Source of the DNA: Geobacter sp. FeAm09
Lineage (GTDB): Bacteria > Desulfobacterota > Desulfuromonadia > Geobacterales > Pseudopelobacteraceae
Assembly: GCF_008330225.1 (NCBI RefSeq)
Contig: NZ_CP042466.1
Coordinates: 3,466,001-3,530,000, forward strand
DNA length: 64,000 nucleotides
Direction: 5' to 3'
The translations under genes and the position numbers were made by a program. Below, in pieces: positions 40,901 to 48,439 of this stretch (position 1 is its first letter; the number at the start of each line of letters is the position of its first letter). A model generated the notes under the pieces. The model was not told the DNA's origin. It searched no databases and worked only from the letters and a program-made list of their open reading frames with translations.

Positions 40901-41169
40901 GCCAGATCTTCGGGGGCGATGACGCCGGTCAGGCGCTCGAAGGCGTTGAGCGCCATATCGGGCAGGGGGGTGAGGAGCGAGCCGACGATGATGCGGTGCA
41001 GCGAAGCGACGGAGAAGTGCGACCCGGTCAGGATGGCGTTCTGCGCCGAACGCTCGCCGTGGAGATAGCCGTGGGACTCCAGGAAGGCGGCCAGGGCGCG
41101 GGCCCGGTCGCCAGGCTCGGCAAGGCCCATGATACGGCCGAACTCATGGGAGAAGCGTTCCACATGCAT
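37999..41169 (-). CDS. glnE: Bifunctional glutamine synthetase adenylyltransferase/deadenylyltransferase
   Basis: A 1,056-residue enzyme that adds AMP to and removes it from glutamine synthetase under PII control. It has two nucleotidyltransferase domains: LNFSSDIDIIYFYE in the N-terminal half and LNYHSDLDIIFVYD in the C-terminal half, each followed by helical domains (GRGGIREVEFFIQ and GRGGIVDVEFVTQ). The length is about 100 residues over the E. coli form but normal for this group. It is 3 bp downstream of mtnA and 18 bp upstream of the AhpD-like gene. Together with gltBD it covers ammonium assimilation. Confidence 0.96.
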   Translation of the reverse strand: MHVERFSHEFGRIMGLAEPGDRARALAAFLESHGYLHGERSAQNAILTGSHFSVASLHRIIVGSLLTPLPDMALNAFERLTGVIAPEDLAEVARRRKRLGQFIQVCGSSPFLVNLIYKTPAVFRWLFLENAIDRARRDGEMLAALRSRVDEGTDFTELLRVLRCFKRAEILRIAARDLNGLASLEEVTGELSSLAAAALQVAYEVCRRCLIREYGVPLMESDDGPREAEMTVIGMGKLGGNELNFSSDIDIIYFYESDRGETSGLENGSGGRKGVVSLHTFFNKLGEMISKALSLVTEDGFVFRVDVGLRPEGKAGDMAVSLRSAEIYYESWGQSWERTAMLKARPVAGSLELGNQLLKMLQPFVYRKYLDYNLIEDMKNMKQKIDASLARSMEGEANLKLGRGGIREVEFFIQALQLVYAGKNPNLRERNSLRALDTLLAARLITDADHRRLSDAYRFLRTVEHRIQVVQERQTHNLPAREEELCALARRCGFLRPDGPERFLEVLERHRGNVSAIYGNLFHSRDEKLKLDVDPQVLLFLDAKADPDLVKDMLAERRFEDVERAYGNLQALRRGPESGNLTERGRRTLEKIAPPLLQEIFLSPDPDMALANLERFLAAIGTRSSYYALLAENRETLKLLVSLFGMSEFLSKILINHPELLDSMVARSYASTLKPREMMDRELVGLLERSDYFEEQLDVLRRYRNEEFLRIGLNDIHGKLGQGEATAQLTLLGEACLAAAYRLAVQDLKRFGRPMFRFEDNDAEASLAVVAMGKLGGGDLNYHSDLDIIFVYDRQGTTNGEKQISNHEYFAKLAQKIISILSMQTREGYVYKIDTRLRPSGNAGPLVTSLDSFLEYHRKEAQIWERQALTKARVVLGNENLGSQLHDVIRHTVYGTSIDDEGRREIHRLRMRMENELARERDGSYNIKTGRGGIVDVEFVTQYLQLKYGCRYPELRTTSTFVALKEIGGLGLVPENGAEVLLSGFTFLRKLENRLRIIHDYSVNDLAGSKNYLNKLARRLGYDPALKHPGVALISDYEEITGRIRDCYARILGELA

Positions 41170-41172
41170 GGG

Positions 41173-42213
41173 TCAGATACCCGCGATCTTTCTGAGGCCG
41201 AAGAGGTAATCGCCGCTGACGATCCCCTTTTCGGTGATGATGGCGGTAATGTAGCGGGCCGGCGTCACGTCGAAGGCCGGGTTGCGCACGCCGACGCCGG
41301 CAGGCGCGATGGCGACGCCCTTGATATGGGTGACCTCGTCCCGGTGGCGTTCCTCGATGGGGATCTGGCTGCCGTCGCTCAGGGAGAGGTCCAGGGTCGA
41401 GAGCGGCGCGGCCACGTAGAACGGGATATTGTTCTCCTTGGCCAGCACCGCCACCGAATAGGTGCCGATCTTGTTGGCCGTGTCGCCGTTGGCGGCGATC
41501 CGGTCGGCCCCCACCACGCAGCAGGTGATCTCCCCGCGGTTCATGAAAAATCCGGCCATGTTGTCGGAGATCAGGGTGGCGGGAATCCCCTCCTTGACCA
41601 GCTCCCAGGCGGTCAGGCGCGCCCCCTGCAGCCAGGGGCGGGTCTCGTCGGCAAAGACCTTGACCGCCTTGCCCGCCTCGTGGGCGGCCCGGATCACCCC
41701 CAGGGCGGTGCCGTAGCCGGCGGTCGCCAGGCCTCCGGCGTTGCAGTGGGTCAGGATCGTGGCCTCCTGGGGGATCAGGGTGGCGCCCCATTTGCCGATG
41801 TTGCGGCAGATGGTCAGGTCTTCCTCCTCGATGCGGATGGCCTCCTTCTTGAGCGCCTCGCGGATCTGGTCCAGGCTCTTGCCGCGATGGGCCTCGGCCA
41901 CCCGCTTCATGCGCTCGATGCCCCAGAACAGGTTGACCGCCGTGGGACGGGTCCGGGCCATGATCTCGCAGACGTTCTCCAACTGGCGGAAAAACGACTC
42001 GTGGGTATCGGCGATGATCTCCCGCGCCCCCAGGGCGATCCCCATGGCCGCCGCAACGCCGATGGCCGGGGCCCCCCGGATGATCATCCCCCTGATGGCC
42101 TCGGCCACGGACTTGAAATCCTCGTAGGTATTGTAGACCTCTTCCCCCGGCAGGCGGGTCTGGTCGATCATGACCACGGCGTTGTCACGCCACTCGATGG
42201 TGCGGAAGGACAT
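41173..42213 (-). CDS. mtnA: S-methyl-5-thioribose-1-phosphate isomerase
   Basis: A 346-residue aldose-ketose isomerase of the methionine salvage pathway. The motifs [16 protein letters not shown], the catalytic Cys in [18 protein letters not shown] and the catalytic Asp in [20 protein letters not shown] are present. The latter string also separates MtnA from eIF2B-like relatives. The ATG at 42211-42213 follows GAGGAG at 7 nt. It heads an operon with glnE and is divergent from the helicase gene. No other methionine-salvage gene is in the window. Confidence 0.96.
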   Translation of the reverse strand: MSFRTIEWRDNAVVMIDQTRLPGEEVYNTYEDFKSVAEAIRGMIIRGAPAIGVAAAMGIALGAREIIADTHESFFRQLENVCEIMARTRPTAVNLFWGIERMKRVAEAHRGKSLDQIREALKKEAIRIEEEDLTICRNIGKWGATLIPQEATILTHCNAGGLATAGYGTALGVIRAAHEAGKAVKVFADETRPWLQGARLTAWELVKEGIPATLISDNMAGFFMNRGEITCCVVGADRIAANGDTANKIGTYSVAVLAKENNIPFYVAAPLSTLDLSLSDGSQIPIEERHRDEVTHIKGVAIAPAGVGVRNPAFDVTPARYITAIITEKGIVSGDYLFGLRKIAGI

Positions 42214-42406
42214 GCGCGGCTCCTCGGAAAGTGTTATTGCAACACGTGGATGAATGTATCACGGAGGCCCGGACGCAGGCAATCATTTCGACCGCGCCGG
42301 CGTCCCCTTTTTCCTTGCCGCTCCCCCGCGGCGCTGCTAAACTCTCAAGAGGGTTTGCGGCATCCCTCCGGCATACCGATCAGCACGAAAGAAGCACATA
42401 CAGCCA

Positions 42407-44923
42407 ATGCACAACTATTTCAGCGACGACGCGCTGCTGCTCATGCGCCACGAGATCGAGGCCGCCGCCGGCAACGAGGTTTTCTTCATCGGCCGGGCAA
42501 ATATCGAAGGCATCGTTTTCGAGGTGGAGGCCATCGCCCGCGGCAGCAAGCAGGCCGTACCGGCCATCCTCACCCGTGCGGCCTGCGGCGACGTGGTCAT
42601 CCACAACCACCCCTCCGGCGACCTGACCCCGTCCGGGGCCGACATGGACATCGCCTCGGTGGCCGGCAACCAGGGGATCGGCTTCGCGATCATCGACAAC
42701 GGCTGCACCCGCTGCTACCAGGTGGTATCCCCCTTCACCGAGAAAAAGGGGGAATTGCTCTCCCTGGACGAGATCGCCCGGGTCTTTGCCCCGGACGGGA
42801 TGATGGCCCGCCTCAAGGGGTACGAGCAGCGGGACGAACAGGTGCGCATGGCCTTCGCCGTGGCCGAGGCGTTCAACCGCGACCGGGTGGTCCTGGTGGA
42901 GGCGGGCACCGGCACCGGCAAATCCCTGGCCTACCTGGTGCCGGCCATCCTCTGGGCGGTGCGCAACAACCAGCGGGTGGTGGTTTCCACCAACACCATC
43001 AACCTCCAGGAGCAGTTGATCCGCAAGGACCTGCCGTTCCTGGCGCGCAACTCCTCCCTGGAATTCAAGGCGGTGCTGGTCAAGGGGCGCGGCAACTACG
43101 CCTGCCTGCGCAAGCTGGAAAACGCCGAGGCCGAACCATCCCTGTTCCCGGACGAATCGGCGGCGGAGCTGACCGCCATCATCGAGTGGAGCAAAAGCTG
43201 CCAGGACGGCTGCCGCAGCGACCTGGCCTTCACCCCGCGGGCAGGCACCTGGGAGGAGGTCTGCTGCGAGGCGGACCAGTGCAGCCGCTCCCGCTGCAAG
43301 CATTTCAACCGCTGCTTCTTCTACCGGGCCCGGCGCGACGCCTCGGCCGCCAGGGTGCTGGTGGTCAACCATGCCCTGCTCCTGTCGGACATCGTGCTGC
43401 GCAAGGAGACCGGCTACGACGCCACCGCCATCCTCCCCCCCTTCACCCGCCTGATCTTCGACGAAGGGCACCACCTGGAGGATGTGGCCACCAACCACCT
43501 CTCCCTGACCATCTCCCGCGGCGGCATCCTGCGCCAGCTGCAGCGGCTGGTCCCCCCGAAGGCCAACCGCAGCGGCCTGTTGACCATCATCTCGGCCCGC
43601 CTGGCCCGGGATCTGCCGGACACCATGGAGGCGCTCTACACCGAGCTGTCGGCCCTGCTGGAAAGCCACCTGCTTCCCAAGGCCCACGACCTGGCCGGGC
43701 TGACCGAACAGAGCATGGACTGGCTGGCCCTGGCCGTGGAGCGGGAAACCGGGGGCGAAGGGGGACGGGAGCGCAAGCTGCGGGTCACGCCGGCCCTGGA
43801 GCAGGGGGCCTTCTGGCGGGAGTGCAGCCAGCGGGCCCGGACCATGGCCGATGCGCTGAACGACTATACCTCGGCCCTGCGCAGTCTCCTACGCCGGTGC
43901 GAGGACCTGCCGGACCGCCTGCGGGAGAAGATGGCCGATCAGCTGCTGGATGCCGGCGGCATCGAGGGACGCCTCCAGACCATGGCCGACGGCCTTTTGT
44001 TCTTCATCTCCGATGCCGAAGGCTATTGCCGCTGGATCGAGGCCCGCTCCGGCCACCGGGGCGTGCAGGCCCGGCTCTGCGCCGCGCCGCTGGACATCGC
44101 GGGCCAGGTGAAGGAAACCATCCTGGACCGGCTCAAGACCATCATCGTCACCTCGGCCACCCTGACCGTGGGGGGCGATTTCGGCTACCTGAAGAAACGC
44201 ACCGGCTTCGCCCTTCTGGCCCCGGAGCGCCTGGAAGAACTCCGCCTGGCCTCCCCCTTCGACTACGCCTCCCAGGTCTTCGCCGGCATCCCGGAGGACA
44301 TGCCCGAGCCGACCGCGCCCGGGTTCCGCCAGGCGCTGGAGGAGCGCATCCTGCGGGCCGTGACCATCTCGAGGGGAGGGGCCTTTATCCTGTTCACCTC
44401 CTACGACCTGCTCAACCGCGTCCACGGCGCCCTGGCCCCGGAACTGGCCAGGCTGGGGCTTGTGGCCCTCAAACAGGGCGAAACCGGCCGCCATGCCCTG
44501 CTCTCCCGCTTTCGCACGGAGCACAACGCCGTGCTGTTCGGCACCGATTCGTTCTGGGAAGGAGTGGATGTCAAGGGGGAGGCGCTCCGGCTGGTGATCA
44601 TCGCCCGGCTCCCCTTCCAGGTGCCGACCGAGCCGGTGCAGCAGGCCCGCACCGAGCAGATCCAGGCGGCCGGAGGCGATCCGTTCCGCGAGTTTTCCGT
44701 GCCCCAGGCGGTCATCAAATTCCGCCAGGGGTTCGGCCGCCTGATCCGCAGCCGGGATGACCGCGGCGCGGTGCTGATCCTGGACCGGCGGGTGACCACC
44801 AAGAACTACGGCAGGATCTTTCTGCGCTCCCTGCCCGAGACGGCGCTGGTGAAAGGGGATTCGGAGGAGGTCTTTACGAGGATGGAAGCGTTTTTTAACG
44901 GACTTCCTTTTGTAAGGCCTTAG
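42407..44923 (+). CDS. DinG-family helicase fused to an N-terminal JAMM/RadC-like domain
   Basis: An 838-residue protein. Residues 1-110 form a JAB/JAMM metalloprotease-like domain with a complete motif: Glu24, then His66-x-His68-x7-Ser76-x2-Asp79 (IHNHPSGDLTPSGADMD). The rest is an XPD/DinG-type superfamily-2 helicase: Walker A EAGTGTGKS, the four-cysteine iron-sulfur region (NYACLRK; CCEADQCSRSRCKHFNRC), DEGH box LIFDEGHHLED, and the C-terminal GTDSFWEGVDVKGE motif. DinG unwinds R-loops and forked DNA. The fusion suggests a function joining DNA repair to a metal-dependent hydrolase. The gene stands alone and a weak ribosome site precedes the ATG. Confidence 0.9.
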   Translation: MHNYFSDDALLLMRHEIEAAAGNEVFFIGRANIEGIVFEVEAIARGSKQAVPAILTRAACGDVVIHNHPSGDLTPSGADMDIASVAGNQGIGFAIIDNGCTRCYQVVSPFTEKKGELLSLDEIARVFAPDGMMARLKGYEQRDEQVRMAFAVAEAFNRDRVVLVEAGTGTGKSLAYLVPAILWAVRNNQRVVVSTNTINLQEQLIRKDLPFLARNSSLEFKAVLVKGRGNYACLRKLENAEAEPSLFPDESAAELTAIIEWSKSCQDGCRSDLAFTPRAGTWEEVCCEADQCSRSRCKHFNRCFFYRARRDASAARVLVVNHALLLSDIVLRKETGYDATAILPPFTRLIFDEGHHLEDVATNHLSLTISRGGILRQLQRLVPPKANRSGLLTIISARLARDLPDTMEALYTELSALLESHLLPKAHDLAGLTEQSMDWLALAVERETGGEGGRERKLRVTPALEQGAFWRECSQRARTMADALNDYTSALRSLLRRCEDLPDRLREKMADQLLDAGGIEGRLQTMADGLLFFISDAEGYCRWIEARSGHRGVQARLCAAPLDIAGQVKETILDRLKTIIVTSATLTVGGDFGYLKKRTGFALLAPERLEELRLASPFDYASQVFAGIPEDMPEPTAPGFRQALEERILRAVTISRGGAFILFTSYDLLNRVHGALAPELARLGLVALKQGETGRHALLSRFRTEHNAVLFGTDSFWEGVDVKGEALRLVIIARLPFQVPTEPVQQARTEQIQAAGGDPFREFSVPQAVIKFRQGFGRLIRSRDDRGAVLILDRRVTTKNYGRIFLRSLPETALVKGDSEEVFTRMEAFFNGLPFVRP

Positions 44924-44941
44924 TAGGTCGTTGAAAAACCA

Positions 44942-45062
44942 AGGTTGTTCAAAAATAGTCAGATCGTCGCACCCGCAGAAAGCCCTGAGGAGGCGTAGCA
45001 GCGCTACGCCGCACGAAAGGGCTTTCGAGGATGGCGGCGAGATGGCTGTTTTTCAACAACCT
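44942..45062. repeat. MITE-like dispersed repeat, family A (copy 2)
   Basis: A 121-bp element, nearly one complete nested palindrome: AGGTTGTTCAAAAATAGTC at one end, GGCTGTTTTTCAACAACCT at the other, AAAGCCCT/AGGGCTTT inside, and GGCGTAGC-AGC-GCTACGCC at the centre. It lies between the DinG and the membrane-protein genes (convergent). Copy 1 is at 23444-23614. Confidence 0.9.
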
Positions 45063-45063
45063 C

Positions 45064-45552
45064 TTAGAGGCCCTGCTTCATGCGCTTTCTGACACTGAAG
45101 TTGAAGCACTGGAAATAGGCCAGGCAGGCGAAGAGGAACGAGAACAGGATGCCGGAAAGCACCAGCGGCGCCGCTTTCGTCTTTGTCTGATCGGGGGCCA
45201 GGACGACGAAGGTGAGAAAGAAGATGACGGCGCAGGATTTCCACAGGTCGCCCATCAGGCGTTTCCGGCGCAACGCGGCCACCTGTTCGCCGGACAGGCC
45301 GGGCACGCTCCCCTCGATCTCGATCCCGGCGTCGCGCCAGGCAAGCCGGTACACCGGATAGATGATGAGCACCTGGACCACGATGGCGACAACGATGCTG
45401 GTTATGAACTGGTCCGGCCGGCCGCGCAGGGCAAAAAGCCTCTGGAAGTTGAACGCCATATATCCCAGCAGGGCAAGCAGCGCCACCTGGACGACGCGGT
45501 AGACCATCACGGTGCGGTTAACCCGCTTTACATCGGGACTGGACATGGTCAT
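45064..45552 (-). CDS. Small integral membrane protein (162 aa)
   Basis: I do not recognise the family. Four predicted membrane segments lie at about residues 17-35, 47-66, 107-125 and 132-150 (VVQVALLALLGYMAFNF; FITSIVVAIVVQVLIIYPVY; AVIFFLTFVVLAP; LVLSGILFSFLFACLAYF), with a charged loop between the second and third. The start ATG at 45550-45552 follows GGAG. It is divergent from the ZnuA-like gene, with only 98 bp between them. Confidence 0.75.
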   Translation of the reverse strand: MTMSSPDVKRVNRTVMVYRVVQVALLALLGYMAFNFQRLFALRGRPDQFITSIVVAIVVQVLIIYPVYRLAWRDAGIEIEGSVPGLSGEQVAALRRKRLMGDLWKSCAVIFFLTFVVLAPDQTKTKAAPLVLSGILFSFLFACLAYFQCFNFSVRKRMKQGL

Positions 45553-45578
45553 TTCTTCTCCCCGGCGGCAATAATGGA

Positions 45579-45607
45579 TTGCGTTGGCGGCGCCCTGAGT
45601 TTATAAC
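45579..45607 (+). promoter_or_regulatory. Putative promoter of the binding-protein/two-component operon
   Basis: TTGCGT (45579-45584) and TATAAC (45602-45607) are spaced by 17 bp, 44 bp upstream of the ATG of the binding-protein gene. AAGGAG precedes that start. Confidence 0.5.
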
Positions 45608-45650
45608 AGAATAACACGGTTATACGCAAGCGTTCATAAGGAGCTGTTAC

Positions 45651-46562
45651 ATGGTGGTAGCATCGCTCAGAACGATCACGATCGTGATCCTCTGGCTTAC
45701 CGTTTTCCCCTTTGCCGCTTCGGCGGCCGAGGGGCCGGTCAGGGTGGTCGGCACGGTATCTCCCCTGAGTGACATTGTCCGCAAGATCGGCGGGCGGCAC
45801 GTGGTGGTGTCCACCGTCCTGGCACCCGGGATGTACCCCTCCGAATACGTCTTTCGCGAAGGGTACCTGGCACGGATGAAGGGGACGGAACTGGTCGTCC
45901 GCATCGGGGAGGGGGGAGACCCCTGGAGCGACCGCCTCGTCGCGGCGGTCGGCGCAAACGTGCCGGTCATCAACGCCGCTCGCCAGGAAGACCTGGCCGT
46001 GGCGCGCCGCTTCGCCAAGTCGCGGGAACCGGCCGGCGGGACCATCCCCCAACTCTACGTCTGGCTGGACCCGCGGATCGTGCGCGACCGCATCGCCCCC
46101 GCCGTCCTGCAGGCCCTGGTGGAATTGCGCCCCGCGCGGGCGGCGGAATTCAAGCGCAATTCCCGCCGCTTCTTCTTCGAACTCTCGAAAATGGACAACG
46201 AAACCGGGGCGTTGCTGGCGCAGATGCCTCCCAAGCCCTTCATGGCCCAAACCGGGGCCTGGAACTTTTTCTTCAACCGCTACGGCCTGATGCCCATGGA
46301 GGTGGTGGTGCCCGACGAGAGGACGGAGATCAGCCCGGAGCGGCTGTCGCGCATGGTGGCCCGGGGGAGGCTGGCGGGGGTCCACCTGATCTTCCGCAAC
46401 CACCGCCCCCCCACCCGGCAGCTCGCCCAGATCGCCAAAAGGATCGACGCCACCCTGGTGCCCCTGGGGGTGATGGGAAACGAGCACCCGGATATGATGA
46501 GCGGCAGCTACCTGGAGCTGATGCAGATGAATATCAGAAAACTGCTCATGGCGTTCCACTGA
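45651..46562 (+). CDS. TroA/ZnuA-fold periplasmic binding protein lacking the usual metal-binding histidines
   Basis: A 303-residue protein with a signal peptide (about residues 1-26, ending AASAAEG). The fold assignment rests on VGTVSPLSDIVRKIGG, YVWLDPRIVRDRIAPAVLQAL and the C-terminal YLELMQMNIRKLL, the hallmarks of cluster A-I metal-binding proteins (ZnuA, TroA, PsaA). Where the family has PH, H and H ligands, this protein has GMYPSEYVF, LYVWLDP and AQTGAWNFF, so the canonical Zn/Mn site is absent. There is no ABC permease or ATPase gene nearby. Instead a sensor kinase starts 2 bp after the stop and a response regulator follows. A ligand sensor for the kinase is the likely role. Confidence 0.8.
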   Translation: MVVASLRTITIVILWLTVFPFAASAAEGPVRVVGTVSPLSDIVRKIGGRHVVVSTVLAPGMYPSEYVFREGYLARMKGTELVVRIGEGGDPWSDRLVAAVGANVPVINAARQEDLAVARRFAKSREPAGGTIPQLYVWLDPRIVRDRIAPAVLQALVELRPARAAEFKRNSRRFFFELSKMDNETGALLAQMPPKPFMAQTGAWNFFFNRYGLMPMEVVVPDERTEISPERLSRMVARGRLAGVHLIFRNHRPPTRQLAQIAKRIDATLVPLGVMGNEHPDMMSGSYLELMQMNIRKLLMAFH

Positions 46563-46563
46563 C

Positions 46564-47499
46564 ATGAGGCTCCTCCGACGCATCTTGAACCCGGTCATGG
46601 CGCTGATCGCCGTCCAGGTGGTCTGGATCACCCTGGTGGTCTGCTGGATCTACTGGTTCATCGGCAAGCACCGCGAGTTTCGCAACCTGGCGGAGAAATA
46701 CCGGCCGGAACTGCTGGGCCAGGGGTACAACTGGCCGGTCATGGTCGAGGGGCTGGTCATGCTGGTGGCCATCCTGGTCGGCGTGTACGTCATCTTCCAT
46801 TTCTGGAACCGCCAGTCGAACCTGTACGCCCAACAGCGCAACATCATCTCCCAGGTGACCCATGAGCTGAAATCGCCCCTGGCCTCCATCCAGCTCCACC
46901 TTGAAACCATCCGCCTGCGGCGCCCGTCCGAGGAAAAGCTGGACAACTTCGTGGGCACCATGCTGGCCGATACGGAGCGCCTGCACTACCTGATCAACAA
47001 CCTGCTCATGGCGGCGCGGCTGGAACAGCGCCGCAAACCGCCCGAGCGGCGCCTGACCGACATGTCGGCGCTCCTGGATGAGCACGTGGAGCGGGAGCGG
47101 AACCGGCTGGCCCTGGGGGGAACCATCTCCCTGGAAACGGAGGCGGGGCTCAAGGCCAGCGTCGATCCCGAAGAGATGGGCATGGTGCTGCGCAATCTCT
47201 TTGAGAACGCCGAGCTCTATTCGCCGGAGACCCCCGATATCTCCGTGACCTTGGGCAAGGCCGGGGGCCAGCTCGTCCTCACGGTCAAGGACTGCGGACG
47301 CGGCCTGGAGTACCATGAGCGGAAAAAGATCTTCGAGATGTTCTACCGCGTCCGGCAGACCGACCAATACGTGCGGGGGACCGGGCTGGGACTCTATATC
47401 GTCCAGTCGGTCGTCAAGGGATACGGCGGCACGGTCGGCGTAACAAGCGAAGGGCTTGGCAAAGGAAGCACCTTTACCATCAAGATCCCCGCTGCTTGA
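46564..47499 (+). CDS. Sensor histidine kinase
   Basis: A 311-residue membrane kinase. Two membrane segments (about 12-34 and 59-80) enclose a short periplasmic loop of only about 25 residues, so it probably relies on a partner for sensing. The H box QVTHELKSPLASIQ has phospho-His100; the ATPase has LFENAELYSPE, a DCGRGLEYHE G1 motif and GTGLGLYIVQ. It is second in a three-gene operon with the binding protein (2 bp upstream) and the response regulator. Confidence 0.92.
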   Translation: MRLLRRILNPVMALIAVQVVWITLVVCWIYWFIGKHREFRNLAEKYRPELLGQGYNWPVMVEGLVMLVAILVGVYVIFHFWNRQSNLYAQQRNIISQVTHELKSPLASIQLHLETIRLRRPSEEKLDNFVGTMLADTERLHYLINNLLMAARLEQRRKPPERRLTDMSALLDEHVERERNRLALGGTISLETEAGLKASVDPEEMGMVLRNLFENAELYSPETPDISVTLGKAGGQLVLTVKDCGRGLEYHERKKIFEMFYRVRQTDQYVRGTGLGLYIVQSVVKGYGGTVGVTSEGLGKGSTFTIKIPAA

Positions 47500-47512
47500 G
47501 GATATGCAGAGT

Positions 47513-48223
47513 ATGACGAACGACAAACCCCACATCATGCTGGTGGAGGACGAAATCCACCTGGCGCGCGGCATCTGCTTCAACCTTGAGGAGGAGGGGT
47601 GCCGCGTCAGCCATTTCGACTCGGGCGAAAAGGCGCTGGCCACCCTGGAGGTGGAGCACTTCGACCTGATCATCCTGGATGTCATGCTCCCCGGCATGAG
47701 CGGCTTCCAGGTCTGCCGCGCCATCCGCACGCTGGACCCGCGCGTGCCGATCCTCATGCTGACCGCCCGCTCCGAGGACAGCGACCGGGTGGAAGGGCTG
47801 GAGAACGGGGCCGACGACTACCTGACCAAACCGTTCAACCTGGTGGAGTTTCTGCTGCGGGTCAAGGGGATGCTGCGCCGGTCCTCCTGGTACCGGCCCG
47901 AGCCGGTGGAGGAGGGATACCGCTTCGGGGCCAACGAGGTGTTCCTCCTCTCCTACCGCGCCCGCACCGCCCAGGGGGAGATCGACCTGACCGAGATGGA
48001 GGTGCGCGTCCTTGCGCTCTTCTTCCAGAAAGAGGGGGAGATCATCCCGCGGGGCGAACTGCTCCAGTCGGTATGGGGCTACACCAGCGACACCGAGACC
48101 AGAACCCTGGACAACTTCATCGTCCGCCTGCGCAGATACTTCGAGCCCGATCCCGGCAAACCGGTCCATTTCCAGACCGTACGCGGGGTGGGCTATCGCT
48201 TCAGCCGGCAGGCATCGCCCTGA
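47513..48223 (+). CDS. OmpR/PhoB-family response regulator
   Basis: A 236-residue DNA-binding regulator. The receiver (residues 1-125) has VEDE, phospho-acceptor Asp56 (LIILDVMLPG) and Lys (YLTKPFNLVE). The winged-helix domain (about 140-236) contains LTEMEVRVLALFFQKEG and TRTLDNFIVRLRRYFEPDP. The start could be 47504 or 47513; the second gives the best N-terminus. The stop codon TGA (48221-48223) is supplied by the first bases of dispersed repeat family B. Confidence 0.92.
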   Translation: MTNDKPHIMLVEDEIHLARGICFNLEEEGCRVSHFDSGEKALATLEVEHFDLIILDVMLPGMSGFQVCRAIRTLDPRVPILMLTARSEDSDRVEGLENGADDYLTKPFNLVEFLLRVKGMLRRSSWYRPEPVEEGYRFGANEVFLLSYRARTAQGEIDLTEMEVRVLALFFQKEGEIIPRGELLQSVWGYTSDTETRTLDNFIVRLRRYFEPDPGKPVHFQTVRGVGYRFSRQASP

Positions 48224-48391
48224 ATCCGTGGCGCCGGAATGCGCCGTATCCGGAAGAGCCGGGGCCTGCACGCCGCCATGCCGTACCATCCCACTCACGA
48301 GGCCCGTACTCCGCCCGATCGCCGCAAACCTATGCAACCGCACAGGCAGAGGCCTTCCGAAACGGCGCAGGGAGGGGCCACGGATTCAGGG
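48218..48391. repeat. MITE-like dispersed repeat, family B (copy 2)
   Basis: A 174-bp element with ends CCCTGAATCCGTGGC and GGCCACGGATTCAGGG and shared interior blocks (GCCGGGGCCTGC, GGCAGAGGCCTTCCG, CCACTCAC) with copy 1 at 27110-27284. It supplies the stop codon of the response-regulator gene and ends 48 bp before selB. Confidence 0.85.
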
Positions 48392-48439
48392 CACCAGCGC
48401 CCGCCCCCACCCCGGGGCCGATCCCAGGAAGGACATCCC

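Noticed and set aside
38449-44760. A 2,103-codon open frame on the plus strand opposite glnE and mtnA, running into the helicase gene out of frame
   Set aside because: It is a GC-rich shadow: the opposite strand holds clear glnE and mtnA genes with catalytic motifs, and the frame's own translation is low-complexity with no family features.
48239-48439. N-terminal extension of selB into the family B repeat
   Set aside because: The upstream codons translate the repeat; the canonical SelB start [16 protein letters not shown] follows AGGAAGGA at 48440.
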